Origin: Croceibacterium selenioxidans
Lineage (GTDB): Bacteria > Pseudomonadota > Alphaproteobacteria > Sphingomonadales > Sphingomonadaceae
DNA: 64,000 nucleotides
Reading direction: 5' to 3'
Assembly: GCF_018599195.1 (NCBI RefSeq)
Contig: NZ_JAHFVK010000001.1
Span: forward strand, 1,786,428 to 1,850,427
Each line of letters starts with the position of its first letter. The stretch's first letter is position 1. Below the pieces are notes generated by a model. That model was not told the origin of the DNA and did not search any database. It saw only the letters and a list, made by a program, of their open reading frames with translations. The position numbers and the translations under genes are program-made. Below are positions 8,578-17,450 of this stretch, piece by piece.

Positions 8578-9413
8578 GAGAGGCCATCGACGCGCTGATA
8601 GCGGCGGAAGGCCTGCCAGGCGATTACCGCGAGGTGGTGGAAAATAGCTGGCGCCTGCTGGCCGACTGCATCGCCAACCAGACGAAACGGCCGCTACTGG
8701 TCGGTATCAACGGCGCCCAAGGCTCGGGCAAGACGACACTGTGCCGCTTCCTCCAAGTCCTGCTGGAGGAACGCGGCCTGCGCGCGGTTACTCTCTCGCT
8801 CGACGACCTCTACCTCACGCATGCTGAGCGGAAGGACCTGGCGCGTGACGAGCATCCGCTGTTCGCAACGCGAGGCGTACCGGGCACTCACGACGTTGCC
8901 TTGGGCGAAAGGCTCTTCGACGGTATCGCGTCGCGGCGTCCGGTTACCCTGCCCATCTTCAACAAGGCCATAGACGATCGCGCCCCGGGAGGCGTGCTCA
9001 TCGATCCTCCTGTCGACGTGATCTTGTTCGAAGGCTGGTGTGTAGGCACTGTACCCCAACCTGCCGCGGCCTTGCGTGAGCCCGTCAACCGGCTCGAAGC
9101 AGAGGAAGACTCCGAGGGAGCCTGGCGGCGCGAAGTCAACCGCCGCCTCGCCACCGACTATGCCGAGCTGTTCGGACGGATCGACCTGCTTATCATGCTC
9201 AGGGTTGCTGGGTTCGAAGCCGTCCGCGCCAACCGACTGCTGCAAGAGCAGAAGCTCGCGGCGAGCAATCCCGTGGGGAAAGCAGTCATGGACGAGGCGG
9301 CGCTCGATCGCTTCCTCATGCACTACGAACGCCTCACCCGTTGGACGCTGTCCGAGATGCCGGAGCGAGCTGATATCGTAATCCCGATCGGGGCGGATCA
9401 ACGGCCAGTCTGA
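8574..9413 (+). CDS. D-glycerate 3-kinase (P-loop kinase)
   Basis: A 279-residue P-loop kinase of the plant/cyanobacterial GLYK type. It has a Walker A motif GINGAQGSGKTT (about residues 44-55), SLDDLYLTHAER, GVPGTHD and ILFEGWCVG, all typical of glycerate kinases that make 3-phosphoglycerate. It overlaps the hydroxyacid dehydrogenase by 4 bp. Together they could move hydroxypyruvate or glycerate into central metabolism. A hairpin follows the stop codon. Confidence 0.88.
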   Translation: MREAIDALIAAEGLPGDYREVVENSWRLLADCIANQTKRPLLVGINGAQGSGKTTLCRFLQVLLEERGLRAVTLSLDDLYLTHAERKDLARDEHPLFATRGVPGTHDVALGERLFDGIASRRPVTLPIFNKAIDDRAPGGVLIDPPVDVILFEGWCVGTVPQPAAALREPVNRLEAEEDSEGAWRREVNRRLATDYAELFGRIDLLIMLRVAGFEAVRANRLLQEQKLAASNPVGKAVMDEAALDRFLMHYERLTRWTLSEMPERADIVIPIGADQRPV

Positions 9414-9414
9414 T

Positions 9415-9453
9415 ATCCTCCTTGTCGGCGAAGCCGACGCGGAGGATCTAGCT
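9415..9453 (+). terminator. Hairpin after the glycerate kinase gene
   Basis: An inverted repeat, ATCCTCC-x3-TCGGC / GCCGA-x3-GGAGGAT, spans the region directly after the stop codon. There is no strong T-tract afterwards, so it is a weak intrinsic terminator or a processing/stability hairpin. Confidence 0.4.
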
Positions 9454-9530
9454 CCACTTGCGGGTTTATCCCGATGTTCTCCGCCTTCCCCTCGACCGAT
9501 AGATTTCCCCCTCGTCACGACGGGGCATTC

Positions 9531-10364
9531 ATGATCGACATCCTGCTGTTTCGCGCCCCACTCTGGCTCGCCGGGATCATCCTGGTGCTTGCCTGTATCT
9601 TGGCGCGTGAAGCAGGCTCGCTGCTTTACAGGCGCGTGGCGGGTAAGTCGGCGAAGGATGAAGATAACGAGGCCGTGTCGCACATCGTCGGCGCGATCCT
9701 GGGCCTGCTGGCCTTTACTGTCGGCTTCACGTTCTCGATTGCCCTCGACCGTTTCGATACGCGGCGCACCATGGTCGCGGAAGAGGCCACTGCGATCGAC
9801 ACTGCCTACCAGCGAGCCAGTCTGCTCGACGACCCCGATCGCACCAAGCTTCAAGGGACCTTACGCGAATACGCGCATACCCGTGTCGCACCGGACGGCG
9901 TGATGGATGACCAGGTCGAGGCTGAACTCCGCAAGGACACGGTGCTCCGCCAACGCCTCTGGGATGAAACGCGCACCGCCGTGTTTCCTTTCCGTCAGAC
10001 CGATCAGGCGTCCTCGCTGGTCGAAGCTATCAACGATGCGCTCAACGTAGGTGTTCGGCGCGAGGCGGCAGGCCGTGCGCACGTGCCTTCCCGGATCCTC
10101 GATGTGATGATCCTTTCCCTGCTCATCACCGCCGGCATGCTCGGCTATCTGCTGCGCGACACTAAAGGCACCAAGCGCCACGCCTCGACGATCCTGCTCA
10201 TCCTGTTCGTGATCATGCTGGTGCTGATCATGGACATCGACCGTCCGCGCGACGGCTCGATCCGGGTGCCTCAGCGCGCGCTCGAAGAACTCGTGAAGCG
10301 GCTCGACAGCGATGCTGCGCGACCGCCAACACTTGCGCCTCCGGTCGACGTCTCGCGGCCCTGA
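9531..10364 (+). CDS. DUF4239 (bestrophin-like) membrane protein
   Basis: A 277-residue inner-membrane protein with two N-terminal TM helices (about 8-25 and 48-70), a soluble central part (residues 75-190, with EEATAIDTAYQRASLL), and two C-terminal TM helices (about 196-240). The DMDIDRPRDGSI-type segment after the last helix is a DUF4239 signature (here MDIDRPRDGSIRV). The family is called bestrophin-like, suggesting an anion channel, without proof. ATG 9531 is preferred over ATG 9474, which would add an untypical 19-residue extension. Confidence 0.82.
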   Translation: MIDILLFRAPLWLAGIILVLACILAREAGSLLYRRVAGKSAKDEDNEAVSHIVGAILGLLAFTVGFTFSIALDRFDTRRTMVAEEATAIDTAYQRASLLDDPDRTKLQGTLREYAHTRVAPDGVMDDQVEAELRKDTVLRQRLWDETRTAVFPFRQTDQASSLVEAINDALNVGVRREAAGRAHVPSRILDVMILSLLITAGMLGYLLRDTKGTKRHASTILLILFVIMLVLIMDIDRPRDGSIRVPQRALEELVKRLDSDAARPPTLAPPVDVSRP

Positions 10365-10443
10365 GTATCCGCCAAATCGGTAATTCTTCGCTTTCCTAGA
10401 CGCCCTGAAGCGTGCCACCATCCATTTGATGGGAGAGCGAATC

Positions 10444-12555
10444 TTGAACCGACTGGCGCCGCTGGCGCTGGCCGCCACCGCCGCGTTGCTGGTCAGCGCC
10501 TGCAGCAAGTCAGAGCCTGAGGCCGGCAATGTCACCGAGACGCGTCTGCTCGCGGCCGAAGACAACGGCGATGACTGGCTCAGCCACGGCCGCACGTATT
10601 CGGAACAGCGCTACAGCCCGCTCGAGGACATCAATGACGGCAACGTCAAGGACCTGAGCCTCGCCTGGGCGGTCGAACTCGACACGAACCGCGGGCAGGA
10701 AGCGACGCCGGTGGTGGTCGATGGCGTGATGTACATCTCCACCGCCTGGTCGAAGGTCATGGCCGTCGATGCGACGAACGGCAAAGTGCTGTGGCAGTAC
10801 GACCCGCAGCCCATCGGCGCCAAAGGGGCCCACGCCTGTTGTGACGTGGTCAACCGCGGCGTTGCGGTGTGGGAAGGCAAGGTCTTCGTCGGCACTATCG
10901 ACGGCCGCTTGGTTGCGCTTGACGCCAAGACTGGTGGCGAGTTGTGGGACATCGTCACGGTCGACCAGAGCAAGCCCTACACCATCACTGGCGCGCCGCG
11001 CGTGGTGCGCGGGAAGGTCCTGATCGGCAACAGCGGCGCCGAACTGGGCGTGCGCGGTTACATCTCAGCTTACGACGCTAAGACCGGCAAGCTCGTCTGG
11101 CGCTTCTACACCGTGCCCGGCAACCCGGCGGACGGCCCCGACGGTGCAGCCTCGGACGCCGCCTTCGCCAAATTCGCCGGTAAGACCTGGTACGGCAAAT
11201 GGTGGGAGATGGGCGGCGGCGGAACCGTGTGGGATTCGATCGTCTACGATCCCGAATTCAACCAGTTGATCATCGGCGTCGGCAACGGCAGCCCGTGGAA
11301 CTACCGCGCCCGCAGCGACGGTAAGGGTGACAACCTGTTCCTCAGCTCGATCCTGGCGCTCGATCCCGACACGGGCGCCTACAAATGGCACTATCAGGTC
11401 AATCCCGCCGAGACTTGGGACTTCACCGCCACCCAGCAGATCACCCTCGCCGACCTCACCATCGACGGCAAGGTCCGCAAGGTCGCGATGCAGGCGCCGA
11501 AGAACGGGTTTTTCTACGTCCTCGATCGGTCGAACGGTAAGCTGATCAGCGCCGAGGCTTATGCGCCGCAGAACTGGGCTGAGCGGATAGACCTCGTGAC
11601 CGGACGCCCGGTCGAGCGGCCTGAGGCCCGCTTCGCCGATGCGCCTCACCTGACATACCCGAGCGGCATCGGCGCGCATGCTTGGATGCCGATGAGCTAT
11701 TCGCCCAAGACCGGGCTAGTCTATATCCCGGCAATGCACGTGCCGCTCTCCTATGGAGACGACGTGAACTATACCCGGCACATCGGACGCTGGAATACCG
11801 GCGTCAGCTTCCTCGCCCCGCCCGAGGGTTCCGTGCCCGGCGCGACAGCCCTTGAGCGTCGGGCGGCACTCGCAGCGACGAACAAGGGTATGCTGGTGGC
11901 CTGGGATCCCGTGGCGCAGAAGGCGCGCTGGACCATTGAGCAGCCCTGGCCGTGGAATGGCGGCACGCTCGCCACCGCCGGTAATCTGCTGTTCCAGGGT
12001 GATCCCTACGGCATCTTCCGCGCCCGAGCTGCCGATACCGGCAAGGAGCTGTGGTCGTTCGATTCCCAGCGGGGGATCATGGCAGGCCCAGTGAGCTTCC
12101 GCGCAGGAGGCGAGCAATACGTCGCCGTGCTCGCAGGTTACGGCGGCTCGATGGGAATGGCCACCGCGAGCGAATGGATGCGTCGCCCGCCGCCCAACGG
12201 CGTGCTGCTGGCGTTCAAGATCGGCGGCAAAGGCAAGCTCGCCAAACTGCCGCCGGTGGAGCAAGCGCCCTTCGTCACCAGCAGCGAGACCTTCACCGCG
12301 GCCCAGCTGGCCGAAGGCGAGGCCCAGTATTTCGGCTTCTGCACGATCTGCCACAACGGGCCGGTGAACCCCGATCTGCTGCGCTCGCAGATCGCCACCA
12401 GTGCCGACGCCTGGCGGACGGTGGTGATGGACGGAGCTCTGTCCGACAACGGCATGATCAGTTTCAAGCCGTGGCTCAAGCCAGAGCAGGCAGAGGCGAT
12501 CCGCGCCTATGTGCTTACCCAAGCGAAGTTGCAGGCGGCCGCCGAAGGAAAATAG
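10444..12555 (+). CDS. PQQ-dependent alcohol dehydrogenase, quinohaemoprotein lipoprotein
   Basis: A 703-residue periplasmic enzyme of the type II quinohaemoprotein alcohol dehydrogenase family, oxidising an alcohol with PQQ and passing electrons through its own haem c. A signal peptide with lipobox LLVSAC, an eight-bladed PQQ propeller with adjacent cysteines (AHACCDVVNRG), GDNLF carrying the expected catalytic Asp, and a C-terminal cytochrome c domain with CTICH at about 633-637 and DNGMISF as the likely Met ligand. I place the start at TTG 10444, preceded by GGGAGAG; an ATG at 10429 lacks a ribosome site. The alcohol substrate cannot be inferred. Confidence 0.92.
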   Translation: MNRLAPLALAATAALLVSACSKSEPEAGNVTETRLLAAEDNGDDWLSHGRTYSEQRYSPLEDINDGNVKDLSLAWAVELDTNRGQEATPVVVDGVMYISTAWSKVMAVDATNGKVLWQYDPQPIGAKGAHACCDVVNRGVAVWEGKVFVGTIDGRLVALDAKTGGELWDIVTVDQSKPYTITGAPRVVRGKVLIGNSGAELGVRGYISAYDAKTGKLVWRFYTVPGNPADGPDGAASDAAFAKFAGKTWYGKWWEMGGGGTVWDSIVYDPEFNQLIIGVGNGSPWNYRARSDGKGDNLFLSSILALDPDTGAYKWHYQVNPAETWDFTATQQITLADLTIDGKVRKVAMQAPKNGFFYVLDRSNGKLISAEAYAPQNWAERIDLVTGRPVERPEARFADAPHLTYPSGIGAHAWMPMSYSPKTGLVYIPAMHVPLSYGDDVNYTRHIGRWNTGVSFLAPPEGSVPGATALERRAALAATNKGMLVAWDPVAQKARWTIEQPWPWNGGTLATAGNLLFQGDPYGIFRARAADTGKELWSFDSQRGIMAGPVSFRAGGEQYVAVLAGYGGSMGMATASEWMRRPPPNGVLLAFKIGGKGKLAKLPPVEQAPFVTSSETFTAAQLAEGEAQYFGFCTICHNGPVNPDLLRSQIATSADAWRTVVMDGALSDNGMISFKPWLKPEQAEAIRAYVLTQAKLQAAAEGK

Positions 12556-12650
12556 TTAGCTTCTCAACTATTCAGAACTGAACCAATTGCTTCGACGGGG
12601 AGGATTGGGTAGGTCTTCCCCATAACGAGAGGCTTGGGAGACGACATTCG

Positions 12651-14609
12651 ATGCGCAAGACGATGGCCCTGTTGCTGGGCGCGACCCTCATGGTGTCCGC
12701 TGCCCACGCCCAGTCGGATGCGGTCAAGGTCGACCCGGCCGATTGGCCACGTTACGCGCGCGACTTGGGCGGCACGCGCTATTCGCCGCTCGACCAGATC
12801 AATACCGGTAATGTCGATGAGCTCGATCAGGCCTGGTCGTTCCGCATGCGGCCCGAAGGCGGGGCCGGGCTTCTCGGCGGCGCCGTGCCGATCGTCATCG
12901 ATGGGGTGATGTACCTCACTATCGGCAACGGCGTGGTGGCGCTTGAGGCGCACACGGGTAAGGAAGTCTGGCGGCACAAGGTCAGCGGGCTGGTCCGCCG
13001 TGGTGTCACCTGGTGGCCCGGCGATGGGACGCTCAAGCCACGCATCTTCTACAACGACGGGACCAAGATCACCGCGCTCGATGCCGCGACCGGAGCGGTC
13101 GACGCCAGCTTCGGCACCGAGGGCTCTATCACCATCGAAGGCACGCCCTACGGCTACCCGCCGACGATCTACAAGAACGTCATGGTGATCGGCGCCAGCA
13201 CCGCCGAAATGCCCCGCGGCCCGAGCGGCAACAGCCGCGCCTATGACGCGCGCACCGGCAAGAAGCTGTGGGAATTCAACACCGTGCCCCAGCCGGGCGA
13301 AGTCGGGCACGACAGCTGGCTCGACGATGGCTGGAAGGAACGTTCAGGCACCAACATGTGGATCTGGTACACCACCGCCGATCCCGACACCGACACGATC
13401 TACATGACGATCGGCAGCCCCTCGCCCAACTATTACGGCGGGGATCGGCCGGGCAACAACCTGTTCGGCAACTCGCTGGTGGCGGTCGATGCGCAGACCG
13501 GCAAGTACAAGTGGCACTTCCAGACGATCCACCACGACTTGTGGGACTGGGACCTCCCCGCCCCGCCGGTAATGGTCGACGTGACCAAGGACGGCAAGCG
13601 CATCCCCGCCCTCGCCCTAACCGGCAAGCCGGGCCTGATGTACATCCTCAACCGCGAGACCGGCGAGCCGATCCACGGCGTGGAGGAACGCCGGGTCGCC
13701 TCAGCCGACGTCCCCGGTGAATGGTACAGCCCGACCCAGCCGTTCCCTGTAAAGCCCGAACAACTCAACCGCGGGGTGTGGACGCCCGAGGACATCGTGA
13801 CGGGCAATGACACGACCCCCGAACACGCCGCCGCCTGCCGTGCCTTGCTCGATTCCTATGGCGGGACATTCTTCAACCAGGGCTCCTTCACCCCGTTCTT
13901 CATGCATAACCCGGGTGACGCACCGAAGGCCTCGATCAACCTGCCGCACAACGGTGGCTCCAACTGGGGGGGCAGCGCCGCCGACCCGACCAAGGGCCTC
14001 GTGTTCGTCAATGTCAGCGAGAGCGGCAGCATCGGCTGGATCGAGAAGCGCGATCCCAAGGGCGACTATGGCCGCGGCACCACAGACTCGAACCAGCTCT
14101 ATGATCGCGGCAGCCTGGTCGGCCCGGGCGCCTACTCTTCGTTCGCCGCACCGCTGCAAGGTTACGATGCCGACAAGAAGCCGATCGGCCCGAGCCTGCC
14201 GTGCATCCGTCCGCCATGGGGCAAGCTGGTTGCGGTCAACGCCAACACCGGGGAAATCGCCTGGTCCTCACGCCTCGGTGTGACCGAGGAGCTTCCCGAA
14301 AAGAAGCGTGACACGGGCTCCAACAACACGTTTGGTGGACCGATCGTCACCGCAGGCGGCCTCGTCTTCATCGGCGCCACCGGCGACCGTTACTTCCGCG
14401 CCTTCGATGCCCGCAACGGCAGCATCATGTGGGAGAAGCAACTCGACTATGCGCCGATGACCGTTCCGATCACCTATCGCGGCAAGGACGGAAAACAGTA
14501 TGTTGCGGTGATCGCGGCCGGCTCGGGCCTCGGTGGCCCTGCCCCGCGCGGGCCTGACGGCAAGCCGCTCAATAACGAATCCGTGATCGCCTTTGCGCTG
14601 TCGGAATAA
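12651..14609 (+). CDS. PQQ-dependent dehydrogenase, glucose-dehydrogenase-like branch, soluble
   Basis: A 652-residue secreted propeller (signal peptide cleaved near AHAQ) with the branch-specific segment RPGNNLF followed by FQTIHHDLWDWDLP, as in membrane glucose dehydrogenases, but without their N-terminal membrane domain and without a haem domain. It therefore needs an external electron acceptor such as the small cytochromes encoded at 16043 and 16608. A GGGAGACGACATTCG stretch precedes the ATG. It is followed after 16 bp by a VOC protein. Related to the paralogues at 18917 and 29048. Confidence 0.9.
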   Translation: MRKTMALLLGATLMVSAAHAQSDAVKVDPADWPRYARDLGGTRYSPLDQINTGNVDELDQAWSFRMRPEGGAGLLGGAVPIVIDGVMYLTIGNGVVALEAHTGKEVWRHKVSGLVRRGVTWWPGDGTLKPRIFYNDGTKITALDAATGAVDASFGTEGSITIEGTPYGYPPTIYKNVMVIGASTAEMPRGPSGNSRAYDARTGKKLWEFNTVPQPGEVGHDSWLDDGWKERSGTNMWIWYTTADPDTDTIYMTIGSPSPNYYGGDRPGNNLFGNSLVAVDAQTGKYKWHFQTIHHDLWDWDLPAPPVMVDVTKDGKRIPALALTGKPGLMYILNRETGEPIHGVEERRVASADVPGEWYSPTQPFPVKPEQLNRGVWTPEDIVTGNDTTPEHAAACRALLDSYGGTFFNQGSFTPFFMHNPGDAPKASINLPHNGGSNWGGSAADPTKGLVFVNVSESGSIGWIEKRDPKGDYGRGTTDSNQLYDRGSLVGPGAYSSFAAPLQGYDADKKPIGPSLPCIRPPWGKLVAVNANTGEIAWSSRLGVTEELPEKKRDTGSNNTFGGPIVTAGGLVFIGATGDRYFRAFDARNGSIMWEKQLDYAPMTVPITYRGKDGKQYVAVIAAGSGLGGPAPRGPDGKPLNNESVIAFALSE

Positions 14610-14625
14610 GCTTGGGAGAGTTCGA

Positions 14626-15618
14626 ATGGGACGCATGATCACCACCCTGCTGGGCACAGCTGCCCTCGCGGCTGCCCTGCCCGCGGCGGCGCAGACCATC
14701 ACCACGCCCGAAGGCGCACAGATGAGTGCGGCCACCGACCTCGCCTACAAGCCGGGCGAACTCACGCCGGAGCAGCTCTCGAGCTCGACACGCGACTTGT
14801 TCGCGCAAGATTCGATGAACGTGTTCCGGCGCTACCCGCGCGAGAAGACCGCCGAGATGGTCAAGTTCTACACCGAGGCCCTGGCGCTGCGGTCGCTCAG
14901 CCCGATCCAGTTGACCTCGACGCAGCAAATGCTCCTGACCGGAGTAGGCTCGGGCCAGATCAAGCTCTCGGCGGGCCAGCAAGGCAACCGCAAGTACGAC
15001 CTCAGCGGCGGCATCACCGGTGGGACCGGCATTCGCTTCTTTCTGTTGAGCTACCCGGACAAGGCCGTGGTCGAACAGCGCTTCGCCGCGGCCGGCTTCG
15101 CAAAGCCCGAGTTCGTGAAGCGCCCCGACGGAGCTTTCCAGGCGCAGGTCACAGATCCGGGCGGCTTTCCGATCGTGATCCTGGTCCGGCCCGGTGCGAA
15201 GGACGGCTCGAACGACGGCGTCGGTGTCGGCATCAGTGTTTCCGACCTCGACAAGAGCCGCGCGTTCTATCGCGAATTCGTCGGCCTGGACGAACTTCCC
15301 CCGGTCGAGGCGACGCTCATCGGCACCACGCTCTACCCTTATCGCCACAAGGAAACGACGCTCCTGCTTTACCACGCCGGTGACAACCTGCCGCAGGACA
15401 ACGGCAGCGCGGGCATTCAGTACGTGGTGCGGGATACGCCGATGGTCGACGCCAAGGCCAAGCATCGCGGCGGGATTGCGGTCGAGACCCCGCTCAATAA
15501 ACTCGCAGGTTTCGACCTCGTGACGGTTTGGCTCAACGATCCGGACGGCGTGACCAACTACTTCGCCCAAGTCGGCCCCAACAGCCGCACCGCCCAGCAG
15601 GCGCGGGCGACCAAGTAG
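14626..15618 (+). CDS. Secreted VOC (glyoxalase/bleomycin-resistance fold) protein
   Basis: A 330-residue protein with a signal peptide (cleavage near AAAQ) and two betaalphabetabetabeta-type modules. The second contains VGVGISVSDLDKSRAFYREFVGLDEL, a clear VOC motif, and ends in VTVWLNDPDGVTNYFAQVGP. VOC enzymes are metal-dependent isomerases, lyases or dioxygenases; a periplasmic location is unusual and suggests a role with the neighbouring PQQ enzymes. ATG 14626 has GGGAGAG 5 nt upstream. Which reaction it performs is unknown. Confidence 0.82.
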   Translation: MGRMITTLLGTAALAAALPAAAQTITTPEGAQMSAATDLAYKPGELTPEQLSSSTRDLFAQDSMNVFRRYPREKTAEMVKFYTEALALRSLSPIQLTSTQQMLLTGVGSGQIKLSAGQQGNRKYDLSGGITGGTGIRFFLLSYPDKAVVEQRFAAAGFAKPEFVKRPDGAFQAQVTDPGGFPIVILVRPGAKDGSNDGVGVGISVSDLDKSRAFYREFVGLDELPPVEATLIGTTLYPYRHKETTLLLYHAGDNLPQDNGSAGIQYVVRDTPMVDAKAKHRGGIAVETPLNKLAGFDLVTVWLNDPDGVTNYFAQVGPNSRTAQQARATK

Positions 15619-15712
15619 GCTCGAACCTTAATCAGGATAATCACGTATTTTCAGTAACTTGCATGCATGATCCTTTCCTCTCCTCAAAGCAAAATCGAGG
15701 AGAGGAGGGACT

Positions 15713-16003
15713 ATGCGAGGCCAATCCAGCACCACCCGTGTCGATGGGGTGCGAGAACCCGACATCAACAAATTGGAGGAGGCCCGGCGATCTGGAACGT
15801 CGTCCGCCGGGATTTTCGACTACGTTCTGTCCAGTGTCGGAATTGTCGGGGGCGTGATCTGGATGGTCCTCTCGGCATCTGCGACTGGCCCGGTTGGTCT
15901 CACTGTCGGGCTTGGATTGGGAGCGGCGGGGCTTTTCGGCGGATGTCTCGCCCTGACCTCGAAGATATCGCGCGTCGACAAGACACAAAAAAGGGGGCGG
16001 TAA
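15713..16003 (+). CDS. Hypothetical small membrane protein
   Basis: A 96-residue protein with a charged, disordered first 30 residues and two adjacent hydrophobic segments (about 36-55 and 60-80) rich in Gly, then a short basic tail. It is preceded by GGAGAGGAGGGACT, a strong ribosome site. The stop codon lies inside a hairpin terminator. Not recognised. Confidence 0.6.
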   Translation: MRGQSSTTRVDGVREPDINKLEEARRSGTSSAGIFDYVLSSVGIVGGVIWMVLSASATGPVGLTVGLGLGAAGLFGGCLALTSKISRVDKTQKRGR

Positions 16004-16016
16004 AACGCCCCCTTTT
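15989..16016. terminator. Bidirectional intrinsic terminator
   Basis: A perfect stem AAAAGGGGGCG / CGCCCCCTTTT with a 6-nt loop lies between two convergent genes. A-rich on one side and T-rich on the other, it can stop transcripts from both the small membrane protein (plus) and the cytochrome c gene (minus). Confidence 0.88.
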
Positions 16017-16042
16017 CCGATTCGGATTGCGACCCGAAATTC

Positions 16043-16408
16043 TTATTTCTTCGCCTGCACGATGTACGATGCCAGCAGGTCTATATCGGCAGGGTCAAGC
16101 CAGCTGAAGCTCGGCATGGCGCCCTGGCCGTTCGTCACCATGTCTACCACGTGAGCCTTGTCGATGTTGGCGTTGCCGTCGAACGACGGGCCGACTGAGC
16201 CGGCGGCTTTGGCGTCGGCCAGGGTGTGGCAGGAATTGCAACCATTGTCGGAGAACATCTGACGGCCTTTCTCGACCTGCTCGGCCGAGAGCTTGGCGGT
16301 CGGATCCTCGGCAGACGCGAAGGCGCTCGCGGCCGGAATGGCGACGACGGCCAATGCGACCAGGCCGAGGCGTCCCATCTTGCCGGCTGGAATCGCGAAT
16401 CGATACAT
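16043..16408 (-). CDS. Small mono-haem c-type cytochrome
   Basis: A 121-residue secreted class I cytochrome c. After the signal peptide (cleavage near AFASA) comes the haem site CNSCH at about residues 57-61, and the likely axial Met in GAMPSFSWL. The C-terminus DIDLLASYIVQAKK is the usual final helix. It is a plausible soluble acceptor for the PQQ dehydrogenases lacking their own haem. It is divergent from the class II-like cytochrome at 16608, sharing a 200-bp promoter region. Confidence 0.88.
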   Translation of the reverse strand: MYRFAIPAGKMGRLGLVALAVVAIPAASAFASAEDPTAKLSAEQVEKGRQMFSDNGCNSCHTLADAKAAGSVGPSFDGNANIDKAHVVDMVTNGQGAMPSFSWLDPADIDLLASYIVQAKK

Positions 16409-16607
16409 GGTGAACCTTTCCCGTTTGGTTTGGCGGCCCGTTCCGCAACAACGGGACCAAAGTCAATCAAGTGCTACGTGATGCAAGCTTTACCGCGCAT
16501 TTACGCAACTACGTTTCGGACATTGTCAATTTGACGTTACACAGTCAAGCGTGACGCCCGCCTTGGCATGGTATAGGAAGCCCCGCGAGAAGTAGAAAGG
16601 AATGGGG

Positions 16608-17087
16608 ATGAACAAAGCCGTAATCGCGGCGACCGGCGCTACGCTTCTGCTCGGAGGATGCAATCAGGCCGCTCAAGCGCCCGAGATGACAGCGCAGCAG
16701 TTGATGGCCAAGGAAGTCCAGCCGACTGCCGAGATCTACTGGAACGCGGTTCAGTTCATCAGTGATGAAACTGGCGATCACGATGTCTTCCCCAAGACCG
16801 ACGCGGAATGGAAGGCCGTCCAGGACGCCGCAGTCAAGCTCGGCAAGCTGGGCGAGCAGCTCAAGACTCCCGGCTTTTCGGAAGGGCGCGGGCAGGACTG
16901 GATCCAGTTCTCGGATTCCCTGATCGAAGTGTCGAAGCTGGCGGAACAGGCCGCGGCCGAGCGTAACACCGACAAGGTCTTCGAAGTCGGCGGCACGATC
17001 TACAGCGTCTGCAGCGCCTGCCACCAGATGTACCCGCCTGCGACCGGTGCGGGCACCGAGGAACGGCCTGGCGACGACGCAGCCTAG
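16608..17087 (+). CDS. Cytochrome c'-like (class II) lipoprotein
   Basis: A 159-residue protein with a lipobox (LLLGGC) and a haem-binding motif CSACH close to the C-terminus, the arrangement of class II four-helix-bundle cytochromes. It has one haem and no obvious Met ligand nearby, again class II-like. ATG 16608 is chosen because AAGGA then lies 6-7 nt upstream; the in-frame ATG at 16602 abuts that site. It could serve in electron transfer or bind gases such as NO; sequence does not distinguish. Confidence 0.8.
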   Translation: MNKAVIAATGATLLLGGCNQAAQAPEMTAQQLMAKEVQPTAEIYWNAVQFISDETGDHDVFPKTDAEWKAVQDAAVKLGKLGEQLKTPGFSEGRGQDWIQFSDSLIEVSKLAEQAAAERNTDKVFEVGGTIYSVCSACHQMYPPATGAGTEERPGDDAA

Positions 17088-17099
17088 GGTCTTCCGGGC

Positions 17100-17450
17100 T
17101 TGCTCTACCTCTTGATTAAGGCCGCCCTGTCGGGCGTGGTCATCGCCGTCGCCTCGGAGGTGGCACGGCGTTGGCCCGGTGTGGGGGCGCTCATCGTTTC
17201 GCTTCCGCTCGTCTCGGTGCTGGCCATGATCTGGCTGTGGCGCGACACGCATGATCCGGTGCGTATGGCCGCTCACGCGGAGGCGACTTTTTGGTTCGTG
17301 CTGCCTTCGCTGCCGATGTTCCTGCTCATACCCTTTATGCTGCGGCAAGGCACGTCGTTCTGGACAGCCCTTGGTGCGGGGTGTGCGCTGACGATCGCGC
17401 TCTATCTTGCGATGATCTCCGTCGGCCCGAAATTCGGATTGAGACTATGA
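17100..17450 (+). CDS. DUF3147-like small membrane protein
   Basis: A 116-residue protein with four hydrophobic helices and a short loop with RDTHDP. The best match from memory is DUF3147. The start is TTG at 17100, 12 bp after the cytochrome c' gene, and the stop overlaps the next ATG by 4 bp, so it belongs to the same transcript as hupE. Function unknown. Confidence 0.72.
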   Translation: MLYLLIKAALSGVVIAVASEVARRWPGVGALIVSLPLVSVLAMIWLWRDTHDPVRMAAHAEATFWFVLPSLPMFLLIPFMLRQGTSFWTALGAGCALTIALYLAMISVGPKFGLRL

